Assembly (NCBI GenBank): GCA_002482965.1
Contig: DLGZ01000009.1
Coordinates: 197,590-261,589 of the forward strand
DNA: 64,000 nucleotides
Direction of reading: 5' to 3'
DNA from: Verrucomicrobiaceae bacterium UBA7681
GTDB lineage: Bacteria; Verrucomicrobiota; Verrucomicrobiia; Verrucomicrobiales; Verrucomicrobiaceae
Shown here in pieces: positions 1 to 8,099 of this stretch (positions are counted from its first letter, which is position 1; each line of letters opens with the position of its first letter). The notes under the pieces are model-generated. The model did no database searches. It saw only the letters and a program-made list of their open reading frames with translations, and had not been told where the DNA came from. The position numbers and the translations under genes were made by a program.

Positions 1-109
1 GCTCCCAGTGCATGTGGCGGAAGATCCGCTCAGCGCCGTTGGCGAAGGCACCGGACGGGTGCTGAGTGAGCTTGAATTCCTGCGCAAAGTAAGCACGACC
101 GAAGTCTGA
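1..109 (+). CDS. mreB: MreB rod-shape protein, C-terminal end only
   Basis: Only the last 35 codons are inside the window, in the frame starting at base 2 and ending with TGA at 107-109. The visible protein starts LPVHVAEDPLSAVGEGTGRV and ends EFLRKVSTTEV. This matches the C-terminus of the actin-like protein MreB, where the V-A-(E/D)-D-P-L-x-A-V-x-x-G-x-G segment is strongly conserved. MreB forms membrane-bound filaments that direct lateral wall synthesis in rod-shaped cells. The mreC, mreD and PBP2 genes follow on the same strand, as in classical mre operons, which supports the call. The start lies outside the window. Confidence 0.85.
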   Translation, partial: LPVHVAEDPLSAVGEGTGRVLSELEFLRKVSTTEV

Positions 110-192
110 TGACCCTTTCGAGCTGCTGCACCGCGTTTGATTGAAAGTGACCATCAAAGAGCGCCGCAACCAGCCCGGAGGAAAGGCCAATC

Positions 193-1044
193 ATGAAAAA
201 GCTCAACATCCTCGCGCTTCTGATCTTCGTGGCAGGGTTGGTTGCCGTGTTCACCTTTGACACTGCGACCACCCGGCAGATCCAGTCTCGTGTCATGAGT
301 CTGCTGTCTCCTTTCATCCACAGCAGTGCGGCGATGGAGCAGGCGGCGGAGTCTGCCGTGGCTCCGCAGATCAATCCGGTCGAACTGAAACGTGAAAACG
401 ATGAACAGCGTGTCCAGTTGGAGCGGCTGCGCATCATCCAGCAGAAGTACAACCAGATCATCGAAGAGAATGCGAAGCTCCGCCAGCTCATTGAATTCAA
501 GCAGTCGGCACCTTTCAAAATGACGGCCGCCAAGGTGATCCGCCGCAGCTCCAACACCTGGTGGAACAGTTTGATCATCGACAAAGGTTCGCTGGATGGC
601 GTCGGCACGGACAGTCCAGTGATTACATCTGTCGGCCTGGTGGGAAAGACCTCCACGCTGGCTCCTCACATGGCCATGGTGATTTTGCTCACGGATGAAA
701 TGTGTCGTGTGTCTGCCAAAATCGAAGGCACGCTGGAGCAGGGGATTCTCGGCGGTGAACGTGCCGCGCTGGAGGTGCGCCCTGAGCTGCATCTGCGCTT
801 TCTCCATCGCAACTCGAACATCAATGCAGGTGCAGGGGTTTATTCCTCCGGTGAAGGCGGCGTCTTTCCCGAGAATCTGCTGCTGGGCCGGGTGAAGCGT
901 TTTGAAAACCGTGAGATATCTGGAGAGGCCGTCATCGAACCGGCCGTAGATTTCTCTACCTTGGATTATGTCTTTGTGATTGAAATGCAGGTTGCCGAGC
1001 CCACGCCGGAGCCTGCAACGACACCGGCACGCGCCAAGCCCTGA
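193..1044 (+). CDS. mreC: Rod-shape-determining protein MreC
   Basis: This 283-residue protein has the MreC layout: a short cytoplasmic N-terminus, one membrane anchor at about residues 5-23, a coiled coil at about 60-100 (charged heptads around LKRENDEQRVQLERLRIIQQ), then a beta-rich periplasmic domain. Typical MreC wording is visible in VIRRSSNTWWNSLIIDKGS and VGLVGKTS. MreC links MreB filaments to PBP2 in the elongation complex at the inner membrane. The ATG at 193 is preceded by a good ribosome site, GGAGGAAAGG, one of the few strong ones in the window. It lies 83 bases after mreB and 6 bases before mreD, so it is very likely in the same operon. The last 20 or so residues are rich in proline, alanine and threonine and probably disordered. 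Confidence 0.93.
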   Translation: MKKLNILALLIFVAGLVAVFTFDTATTRQIQSRVMSLLSPFIHSSAAMEQAAESAVAPQINPVELKRENDEQRVQLERLRIIQQKYNQIIEENAKLRQLIEFKQSAPFKMTAAKVIRRSSNTWWNSLIIDKGSLDGVGTDSPVITSVGLVGKTSTLAPHMAMVILLTDEMCRVSAKIEGTLEQGILGGERAALEVRPELHLRFLHRNSNINAGAGVYSSGEGGVFPENLLLGRVKRFENREISGEAVIEPAVDFSTLDYVFVIEMQVAEPTPEPATTPARAKP

Positions 1045-1050
1045 GCCGCC

Positions 1051-1665
1051 ATGTTGTTTCACCCGATTTCCATCATCCTCCTGCTGCTCACCTTCATGGT
1101 GCAGGAGTTCATTCCCGGGCTGGAGATCGCCCAGTTCGCCACGTTGTTTCTGCCTGCGGTGTTTTTCTTCAGTGCCTCCGTGGCCGCACCCTTTTCGATG
1201 ATGCTGCTGCTCGCGTTCATCACCGGTTTTGTCTGGGATGCACGCCATCTGCCCGGAGTCATGGAAAGCCTGTCGGGTGCGGAAGATGTGTTTGGCACCG
1301 GTGCAGACGTTGAACTGGGAGCGGGCAGCCACCCGCTGCCGTTTGGACTTTCCATCGTGCTGTTTGGCATGCTCGGCACGCTGCTTCAGGGCATCCGTCC
1401 GTTGTTCAAACGTGGCCGCCTTGAACTGCCTGTGCTCATGGTAGGACTGGCCATCTTTGTGTGGCTGCTGGCGCAATATCTCATCATCACGTTCCTGCGT
1501 GGTTCCTTGCAGTTTCCGGCGGGCGTATGGTCAAAGATGATCACCGACTCCCTGCTTGCCATGCTTGCCGCGCCGCTCATCTTTTTGCTGCTTTATTCGC
1601 TCGCCCGCCTGTCGAGTTATGAAATCAAATACGAAGGCCTGAGGTACCGTTTCGATGGTCGTTAA
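1051..1665 (+). CDS. mreD: Rod-shape-determining protein MreD
   Basis: The 204-residue product is very hydrophobic, with about five or six predicted membrane segments: near residues 3-20, 25-50, 85-105, 122-142 and 160-185. It sits between mreC and the PBP2 gene, the standard place for mreD, an integral membrane part of the elongation machinery. Sequence conservation in MreD is low, so the call rests on topology and position more than on motifs. A loop of about 30 residues after the third segment (around DARHLPGVMESLSGAEDVFG) is longer than in many MreD proteins. The 3' end overlaps the start of the PBP2 gene by 11 bases, which suggests translational coupling. Confidence 0.82.
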   Translation: MLFHPISIILLLLTFMVQEFIPGLEIAQFATLFLPAVFFFSASVAAPFSMMLLLAFITGFVWDARHLPGVMESLSGAEDVFGTGADVELGAGSHPLPFGLSIVLFGMLGTLLQGIRPLFKRGRLELPVLMVGLAIFVWLLAQYLIITFLRGSLQFPAGVWSKMITDSLLAMLAAPLIFLLLYSLARLSSYEIKYEGLRYRFDGR

Positions 1666-3940
1666 ATATCGCTTTCGCCTTTATCTGTTCTCCCTCGCGA
1701 TGATGTGCGGGTTTGGGCTGCTTGTGTTCAGGCTGTGGTCGCTGCAGATAGACCGCCGGGAGGAGTTTGCCAAGATGATCCCCGGAGCGAAAAGGGAACG
1801 TGCGCGCATTCCCGGTCCGCGCGGGGAGATCAAGGACCGCAACGGCATCGTGCTGGCCACCAACAAGGCCAGCTTTGAGGTTCGCATCAATCTGGCAGAA
1901 GTCGTGACCGAGTACAAGCGCCTCGCCAAGATCAAGAAGACGCCAGTGCCGGAGATCACTTTTGAAATCTCTGAAAGGGGCATCAAGCGGATGAAGCCCG
2001 AAGTCGACATTTTTAAAATTTTCGAAGAGACGATCACAGCCCGCATGCTCGAAATGGGTGTGCACAAGGAATACTCCAAGGAATCATTGCGTGTTCACTA
2101 CCGCAGCTTTGGTGGTGCGGTGCCATGGGTGTACCGTGATGACTTGAGCTTTGCTGAGTTCAGCCGCATCGCCGAACACAATCTGGGGCTGCCGGGCGTC
2201 ACCGTGGCCGAGCGTGCTTCCCGCGTGTATCCCCTGAAATCAGTCGCCTGCCACATCCTCGGCTACGTGCGTCTGCCAGACGATCAGCGCGCCTCGGCCG
2301 AAGACCGGAAGGGCTGGGACTACTACGTGCCGGATGACTTCGGCGGTGCCGGCGTGGAGAAAAGTTTCGACAACTACCTGCGGGGCAAGCCCGGCGTGCG
2401 CGTCATGCAGCGTGATCAGCGAGGCCGCCCAGTCGGTGAAGTGGATGAGGAATACGTGGAGCCACGGAAGGGCAATGACGTTTATTTGACCTTGGATGCG
2501 CGCATGCAGCTCATTGCCGACAGGGCCTTGCGTGATGGCAAGGTCGGTCGTGGTGCCGTTGTCGTCATTGAGCCGAGCTCCGGCGAGGTGCTGGCGATGG
2601 TTTCCGTTCCTTCCTTCGATCCCAACAATTTCATCCCCAGCATCCAGCAGTCAGACTGGGATGCTTTGCTGGATAATAAAACCGTTCCGCTGCTCAACCG
2701 CGCGGTGAAAGGGCATGTGCCGGGCTCGACCTTCAAAATTCCGATCTCGTTTGCCGGCTGTCTGGCTGGCATCAACCTGAACCACTTCAACTGCAGCGGC
2801 AGCGTCACCTATGGCAACAAGGCGATGCAGTGCTGGATTCAGCGCCAGAACGGCGGCTCTCATGGCTCACTGGGGCTCAGTGACGCCATCAAATATTCCT
2901 GCAACTGCTTCTTCTACCGCTATGGCAATGCGGCGGGCATTGGCAACATCACCAAGGTGGGCAAGATTCTCGGCTTGGGCACCCGGACCGGCATTGAACT
3001 TGAGGATGAAAGTCCCGGTATTCTGCCCAACCCAGACTGGCTGCGGGCGAACCATCCTGCCGAGCGCTGGAGTGACGGCTTCACCGCCAACACTTCCATC
3101 GGGCAGGGCTTTGTGCTTGCCTCTCCTCTGCAAATGGCCTCGGTCAGCGCCACTGTCGCCAACGGTGGCAAGGCCTGGAGTCCGCATCTGCTGAAACGGG
3201 TGATGGATCATGACCAGGCGGTGCTGGAAAATCCACCCAGTCTCCGGGGCGATCTTTCTGCCAGCGTGAAACCTGAGGAGATCGAAGTCATTCGCAGGGG
3301 CATGTGGAAAGTCGTCAACGATCCTTCAGGCACAGGCAAAGGCGCGCGCATCACCGGAGTGGAGGTCGCGGGCAAGACCGGCACGGCGCAGAACTGGCGT
3401 CTCGACGAGAAGCGCGTCAAGCATGATGACAATCACACCTGGTTCATCTGCTTCGCTCCGTACAAGGACCCCAAATTTGCCGTTGCGGTGCTTGTGCAAA
3501 ACGGCAAGTCCGGCGGGGGGTGTGCCGCGCCTGTGGCGCGCCGCGTGCTCGAACAATGTCTGGCTTTGGACAATCCGAATTTCATTGTAGATGTCACTCC
3601 GATGGAGCCTGCGGAAGGCCATTTTAATCATATTGCATCCGTCCAATATGCCGACGCTGCGGTGCCAGAGGCACTCGGTGCGGATGAGGATTTAGACGTG
3701 GGCACGGGTGTGTCCGCGCCAGAACCGGAAGATGCTGACGCGCCGCATGTGAAAACGGCACCCAACATCAAACCGAAGGCCGATTCAGCGGGATCGGCGG
3801 GAAGCAAATCCGGACAGAATGTGCCCAAGGCCGTGCCAGTGCGCAGGGTCGGTATCTTCAACCGGGGAAGCTCCCAGGAAACCCAACCATCCGATTCCGC
3901 TCCCAGCGGTGGCGGATTTTTCCGCAAGCTCTTTCGCTGA
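1655..3940 (+). CDS. mrdA: Penicillin-binding protein 2 (elongation transpeptidase)
   Basis: This is a class B penicillin-binding protein that crosslinks peptidoglycan during cell elongation. It has an N-terminal membrane anchor at about residues 8-28, a dimerisation domain containing PGPRGEIKDRNG, and a C-terminal transpeptidase domain. All three active-site motifs are present: S358-T-F-K361 with the acylated serine, S415-C-N417, and K574-T-G576. At 761 residues it is longer than the usual 600-650. The excess is a tail of about 120 residues after position 640, rich in Ala, Pro, Ser, Asp and Glu, ending in the basic and aromatic sequence GGGFFRKLFR. The start overlaps mreD. In E. coli the partner SEDS protein RodA is usually encoded next to it; here ribonuclease G follows instead. 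Confidence 0.93.
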   Translation: MVVKYRFRLYLFSLAMMCGFGLLVFRLWSLQIDRREEFAKMIPGAKRERARIPGPRGEIKDRNGIVLATNKASFEVRINLAEVVTEYKRLAKIKKTPVPEITFEISERGIKRMKPEVDIFKIFEETITARMLEMGVHKEYSKESLRVHYRSFGGAVPWVYRDDLSFAEFSRIAEHNLGLPGVTVAERASRVYPLKSVACHILGYVRLPDDQRASAEDRKGWDYYVPDDFGGAGVEKSFDNYLRGKPGVRVMQRDQRGRPVGEVDEEYVEPRKGNDVYLTLDARMQLIADRALRDGKVGRGAVVVIEPSSGEVLAMVSVPSFDPNNFIPSIQQSDWDALLDNKTVPLLNRAVKGHVPGSTFKIPISFAGCLAGINLNHFNCSGSVTYGNKAMQCWIQRQNGGSHGSLGLSDAIKYSCNCFFYRYGNAAGIGNITKVGKILGLGTRTGIELEDESPGILPNPDWLRANHPAERWSDGFTANTSIGQGFVLASPLQMASVSATVANGGKAWSPHLLKRVMDHDQAVLENPPSLRGDLSASVKPEEIEVIRRGMWKVVNDPSGTGKGARITGVEVAGKTGTAQNWRLDEKRVKHDDNHTWFICFAPYKDPKFAVAVLVQNGKSGGGCAAPVARRVLEQCLALDNPNFIVDVTPMEPAEGHFNHIASVQYADAAVPEALGADEDLDVGTGVSAPEPEDADAPHVKTAPNIKPKADSAGSAGSKSGQNVPKAVPVRRVGIFNRGSSQETQPSDSAPSGGGFFRKLFR

Positions 3941-3973
3941 AGAGCTGCATCATTTTCAGGGAGATTTTATATT

Positions 3974-5560
3974 ATGGCATTGACCTTCGTTCAAAGAATC
4001 AAAGAACTGCTTACAGGCAAACGCGACATCAAGAGTGGTGTGCGTCTCGTCATCAACTGCGAGAAACTGGAGAACCGCGTCGCCTTGCTCGACAAAGGTG
4101 TCGTCGAAGAATACAACATCGAGCGTGTTGGCACGAACAGCCTGATAGGCAGCGTCTTCAAAGGGCGCATCCGAAACATCGAGCAGGGCCTCAAGGCCAT
4201 GTTCATCGACATCGGGTTCGACAAAAACGCCTTCCTGCATTTTTGGGACGCCATTCCGGCCGCACTGGATGCCGGGCTGGAGGAGATCAATCGCGGCGGC
4301 AGCAAAAAGAAGAAACGCATTGAGGCCAAGGACATCCCCACTCTGTACCCGATCGGTTCTGAGATCATGGTGCAGGTCACCAAAGGCCCCGTGGGCAACA
4401 AAGGTCCGCGCGTCACCACGAACATCTCCCTCGCGGGCCGGTTGCTCGTCTTGATGCCGTTGAACGATACCTGCGGCATCTCACGCAAGATCGAGGATCC
4501 GAAGGAGCGCTCCCGTCTCCGCAAGATCATCGAAAAAATCAGCCTGCCTGAAGGCATGGGCATCATTCTGCGCACCGAAGCCTCCGGCAAGCGTGCGCGT
4601 CACATTGTGCGCGATCTGAACATCCTCCTCGACGAGTGGGACCAGATCGTCGCGAAGCGTGACGGCCAGAACGCGCCCGTGTGTTGCTTCCAGGAACCTG
4701 ATCTTGTTGAGCGTACGGTGCGTGATTTTCTGACCGAGGACATCGATGAAGTCGCCTGCGATGACGCCGCCACTGTCGAGCGTATGCAGCGCATGGCTGC
4801 GCACATCTCCGGGCGTGCTAAACGCCGGATCAATCTCTACCAGGGCCAGAGCGCCATCTTTGAGCACTACGGCATTCAAAAGCAGATCGACAACGCCTTT
4901 TACCGTCAGGTCTGGATGCCGTGCGGTGGCTACATTGTGATCGATCAAACCGAGGCGCTCGTCTCCATTGACGTCAACACCGGCCGCAACAAAGGCCACA
5001 AGGACGTGGATAAACTCCTGCTTGAAACCAACCTCGAAGCTGCCGCCGAAGTCGCGCGCCAGCTCCGCCTGCGCAACATGGGTGGACTCATCGTGGTGGA
5101 CTTCATCGACATGAAACACCGCCGTGACCAGCAGGCTGTGTACAAGCTGATGATTGATCATCTCAAGCGTGACAAGGCCAAGACCCAGGTGCTGCCCATC
5201 TCGCAGTTCGGTCTCATGGAGATGACCCGCCAGCGTCTCAATGAGAGCCTCGGGACCACGCTCTATGAACCCTGCCCGTACTGCAAAGGCCACGGCCAGG
5301 TCAAGACACCGCTCACCATGAGCGTCGAGCTGCAGCGCCGTCTTGTCGCGGTGCTGGGCCGGGCCAAGGAGGATCAGAAGAGCATCATCGTCATCGTGCA
5401 TCCCGAGGTGCTGACCCGTCTCAAGACTGAAGATGGTGAACTGCTGGTGGATCTCGAACGCAAGTATCAGGCGCGTCTCACCTTCCGCAGCGACCCTGCT
5501 TTCCACCGTGAGCAGATGACCCTGGCGAATGCTACTACGGGCGAAGAAATCCGTCCCTGA
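3974..5560 (+). CDS. rng: Ribonuclease G (Rne/Rng family)
   Basis: This 528-residue endoribonuclease belongs to the RNase E/G family, which cuts single-stranded RNA and matures 16S rRNA 5' ends. Visible parts in order: an S1 RNA-binding domain (about residues 40-130, GSVFKGRIRNIEQGLKAMF), the 5'-sensor/RNase H-like region, the catalytic DNase I-like region with the two metal-binding aspartates in SIDVNTGR and VVDFIDMKHRRDQ, and the zinc-link CPYCKGHG. Length and C-terminus fit RNase G rather than RNase E, because there is no long degradosome scaffold. A GGGAG stretch about 10 bases upstream may serve as ribosome site. It follows the mre genes by 33 bases; an mre-rng linkage is also known in proteobacteria. 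Its stop is 2 bases from the convergent dipeptidase-fusion gene. Confidence 0.95.
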   Translation: MALTFVQRIKELLTGKRDIKSGVRLVINCEKLENRVALLDKGVVEEYNIERVGTNSLIGSVFKGRIRNIEQGLKAMFIDIGFDKNAFLHFWDAIPAALDAGLEEINRGGSKKKKRIEAKDIPTLYPIGSEIMVQVTKGPVGNKGPRVTTNISLAGRLLVLMPLNDTCGISRKIEDPKERSRLRKIIEKISLPEGMGIILRTEASGKRARHIVRDLNILLDEWDQIVAKRDGQNAPVCCFQEPDLVERTVRDFLTEDIDEVACDDAATVERMQRMAAHISGRAKRRINLYQGQSAIFEHYGIQKQIDNAFYRQVWMPCGGYIVIDQTEALVSIDVNTGRNKGHKDVDKLLLETNLEAAAEVARQLRLRNMGGLIVVDFIDMKHRRDQQAVYKLMIDHLKRDKAKTQVLPISQFGLMEMTRQRLNESLGTTLYEPCPYCKGHGQVKTPLTMSVELQRRLVAVLGRAKEDQKSIIVIVHPEVLTRLKTEDGELLVDLERKYQARLTFRSDPAFHREQMTLANATTGEEIRP

Positions 5561-5562
5561 TC

Positions 5563-8061
5563 TCAGCGGGTTGAACCGCTGACGTTCAGTTCATCCAAAT
5601 CGAAACTCTCCTGCGCTCCAGCAGCGCTGGGGATGATCACGACTTTGCCGATGTGTTGAATCGTGTCCGCCCATGAGAAGCTGTTGGCCGCCCGTTTCCA
5701 GCCTGCGGCCATTGCTTCGGCATCGTCCCAGTCATAGCGCAAGGTGGCTGCGGCCTTGCTCCACTCTGGTGAAAACGTGGTCTGCGTTTCGAGCTGCCAC
5801 TGCGCTATATCGTTCGCGAACAGCTCGATCATCACGCGCCCGCCCGCCTTCGCTGAACGTACTTGGAAGGTGATCTCGGCGCCTCTGCCGCCGATGATCT
5901 GGGTCCAGTCACCCGCCAGCGGCGAATCTTTGGCCGTCATGGGGGAAAGGGCAATGGGCAGCGCCCTGCCGCTGCGCGACACATGGATGTAGCCACCTTT
6001 CACGCCGCCCGTGGCATGATGTTCGAGTTGATCGACGCCTTTCCAGCCCTGGGCATTTGCATCGAATGAAATCGTTTGTGTTGTGATGGGATGGATCTGA
6101 TGCGCCGCTGCCTTCAATGGGTTTTCTGGCTGCGGCAGCTCTGGGTCTGCCAGGTTGCCAGCGCTGATGGCATACAACACCGCATGGTCCAGTTCGATCC
6201 GGAAGCGCGCCGCCGGGGCTGTGAATGCGCCTTTTTTCCATTTCAGGGCTGCATCTGTTACAGAGGTTGAAATGGGTTCCGCTGCATCCAGTACGGTGCC
6301 TTGCTCATCGACTGCCGAGACGCGCAGACTGCCGCCAGAAGAGACGTCTGCAGTGATGCATACCGGTTCCGATTTCAGAATTAGTGTGCGAGTCAGCACA
6401 TGGGCGGGCTTGCCGGGCTCGACGGGTGTGTAACCTGCAAATCCATCGGGACGCAGCGTCGCTAGGCTGGGCAGGCAGTGGCGCTTCCAGCCGGTGTGGG
6501 GGAAGTCATCGCCGCCGTAGAAGATCATGAGCTTGCCGTCTCTCAAGATGGGTGGGCCGGCCATGGCGTAGATGCATTCGCTGTCGTAGCGGCCCTTCGC
6601 TCCGCGTGGGATGAATGGTGTTCCTGGGGCCACGCGCTGCCATTGCAGGCCGTCGTGGCTCCAAGCCAGTTCGCAATCGACCGAGCGGTCGCTGCCGACG
6701 TTGTACATCATCACGTAGCTCAGATAGATGCTGCCGTAACGGAACACCGGCATGCAGTAGGTTTGGCTGGCGCGGCCTTCAGCAATGCTGGAGCGCAGCA
6801 CGAGGCCATTGTTCTTCCAAGTGAGGAAGTCATCGCTTTCGAAGCGGGAGACGAGCCGTTCCCCGAGATAGAGTTTGGTGAACCACAGGTATTTGCCGCT
6901 GCGTTCATCCCAGAATGCGTTGTTGTGGGTGTCACCGTTCTGCGCGCCGAAGCCGTGGGCTGCGAGGGCTTCGCCCCAATGAATGCCATCGGCTGAGAAA
7001 CGTACCTGAGGCTTGCCGAGGCCGACATCGCTGACCATTTTGTAGCGTCGTGCCGGATCGGCATCGTGGAGATCTTTGAACACGCCGACGTTGGGGCAAT
7101 CACGGGCCACGATGTTGTTGGCGCTACTGCCGGCGAATTTGTGGATGCCCAGTTCGGGCTTGTCCCAGCGAATGCCGTCTTTGGAGGTGGCGTACAGCAG
7201 ATACCAGCCGACATCATGCACGGTGCTGGGATGATCCATCTGTGCGATCACATCCTTGTCGGCCAGAACGCACTTGTACCAGAGTTTGAAGAGCTGCGCA
7301 TCTTCATCCCAGATCACGTTGGGATAGAGGTTGTTCATCGAATTCTCCCACGGTTTGTCAGCTTGAATCAGAGGATTGGCCGGATGCTTCTGCGGAGTGC
7401 CGAGAACGAGTCTGGCATTCGCCACTTCTTCAACCACTCGTGAGTCGAGCAGCAGATGCTTCTGCTGCCGGGCGGGCTCCAGCGGAACGTCCAGCGCTTC
7501 ATAGCGTTCCCAGTCTGCGTCGTCAAAATGCCACCACTCGCTTTCGAACAAGGCGAAACCGTGTTTCGTCATCACTTGCTGCAGCTTTTCGCGGTTCTTG
7601 AAAATTTCGGGCGGCAGCAGTTTGAAATGAGCACCGGCTTTTTCAGAAAAGTCATCGTGTGCTGTCGGCATCCGCAGTTCGACACCCTGGGCATCGACGA
7701 GCGTTGCATCCACAGCGGCGCCCCGGTTATGACGACCGCCTTTGACGGGATCGGCCACGAAGCGCGCATCTGGCAGCGTTTTCCACATTGCGCGTTGGAC
7801 GGCGAGCGGACGGTAGGCGTCCCAGATTTTCAGGCTCAGGCCCTGGGATTTTAACTCCGCTTGTACACGGGCCAGTTTGGCCGCCGTGGACGGGCGCAGC
7901 AAGGCGCGTGCCTGTCTGGGATAGAACGCCGTTTTGAAAAAATTGTCCGCCGTGGTGTAGCGCAGATCTATCACGAGGGCATCGGCCTTGGTGCCGATCT
8001 CGACCAAGGTTTGCGCTGCGAGGCCGGAGACCGCGAGTAAAAAAGCGAGCAGGGTTTTCAT
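5563..8061 (-). CDS. Secreted VanX-type D-Ala-D-Ala dipeptidase fused to a beta-propeller region
   Basis: The 832-residue protein starts with a signal peptide (cleavage after about residue 16, GLAAQ). Residues 18-195 are a peptidase M15D (VanX/DdpX) domain: zinc ligands H111 in GGRHNRGAAVDAT, D118 and H178 in ESEWWHFD, the general base E175, and the substrate arginine R84 in DAYRP. Such enzymes hydrolyse D-alanyl-D-alanine. After a linker, about residues 205-620 resemble the five-bladed propeller repeats of secreted sugar-active proteins, with recurring modules such as YATSKDGIRWDKP, RFSADGIHWGE and AWSHDGLQWQR. The last 170 residues look like a beta-sandwich. Free-standing VanX proteins have about 200 residues, so this is a fusion in one frame. 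It lies 38 bases after the TPR gene on the same strand. The propeller's substrate is unknown. Confidence 0.8.
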   Translation of the reverse strand: MKTLLAFLLAVSGLAAQTLVEIGTKADALVIDLRYTTADNFFKTAFYPRQARALLRPSTAAKLARVQAELKSQGLSLKIWDAYRPLAVQRAMWKTLPDARFVADPVKGGRHNRGAAVDATLVDAQGVELRMPTAHDDFSEKAGAHFKLLPPEIFKNREKLQQVMTKHGFALFESEWWHFDDADWERYEALDVPLEPARQQKHLLLDSRVVEEVANARLVLGTPQKHPANPLIQADKPWENSMNNLYPNVIWDEDAQLFKLWYKCVLADKDVIAQMDHPSTVHDVGWYLLYATSKDGIRWDKPELGIHKFAGSSANNIVARDCPNVGVFKDLHDADPARRYKMVSDVGLGKPQVRFSADGIHWGEALAAHGFGAQNGDTHNNAFWDERSGKYLWFTKLYLGERLVSRFESDDFLTWKNNGLVLRSSIAEGRASQTYCMPVFRYGSIYLSYVMMYNVGSDRSVDCELAWSHDGLQWQRVAPGTPFIPRGAKGRYDSECIYAMAGPPILRDGKLMIFYGGDDFPHTGWKRHCLPSLATLRPDGFAGYTPVEPGKPAHVLTRTLILKSEPVCITADVSSGGSLRVSAVDEQGTVLDAAEPISTSVTDAALKWKKGAFTAPAARFRIELDHAVLYAISAGNLADPELPQPENPLKAAAHQIHPITTQTISFDANAQGWKGVDQLEHHATGGVKGGYIHVSRSGRALPIALSPMTAKDSPLAGDWTQIIGGRGAEITFQVRSAKAGGRVMIELFANDIAQWQLETQTTFSPEWSKAAATLRYDWDDAEAMAAGWKRAANSFSWADTIQHIGKVVIIPSAAGAQESFDLDELNVSGSTR

Positions 8062-8099
8062 GGAAGAAGAGCGACGGAGACCTTGCGTCCGTCTTCTTC

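Noticed and set aside
154..1476. Long minus-strand open frame (440 codons) over mreC and mreD
   Set aside because: It lies wholly opposite two well-recognised genes, is rich in His, Gln and Arg, and matches no family; it is a by-product of GC-rich codon bias.
5563..5582. Hairpin TCAGCGG/CCGCTGA between rng and the convergent fusion gene as terminator
   Set aside because: The stem is only 7 bases, has no T run, and lies within the last codons of the minus-strand gene; kept only as a weak possibility.
5563..8061. Vancomycin-resistance role for the VanX-like domain
   Set aside because: No vanH, vanA-type ligase or vanRS genes are nearby, and the protein is exported, unlike resistance VanX, which acts in the cytoplasm.
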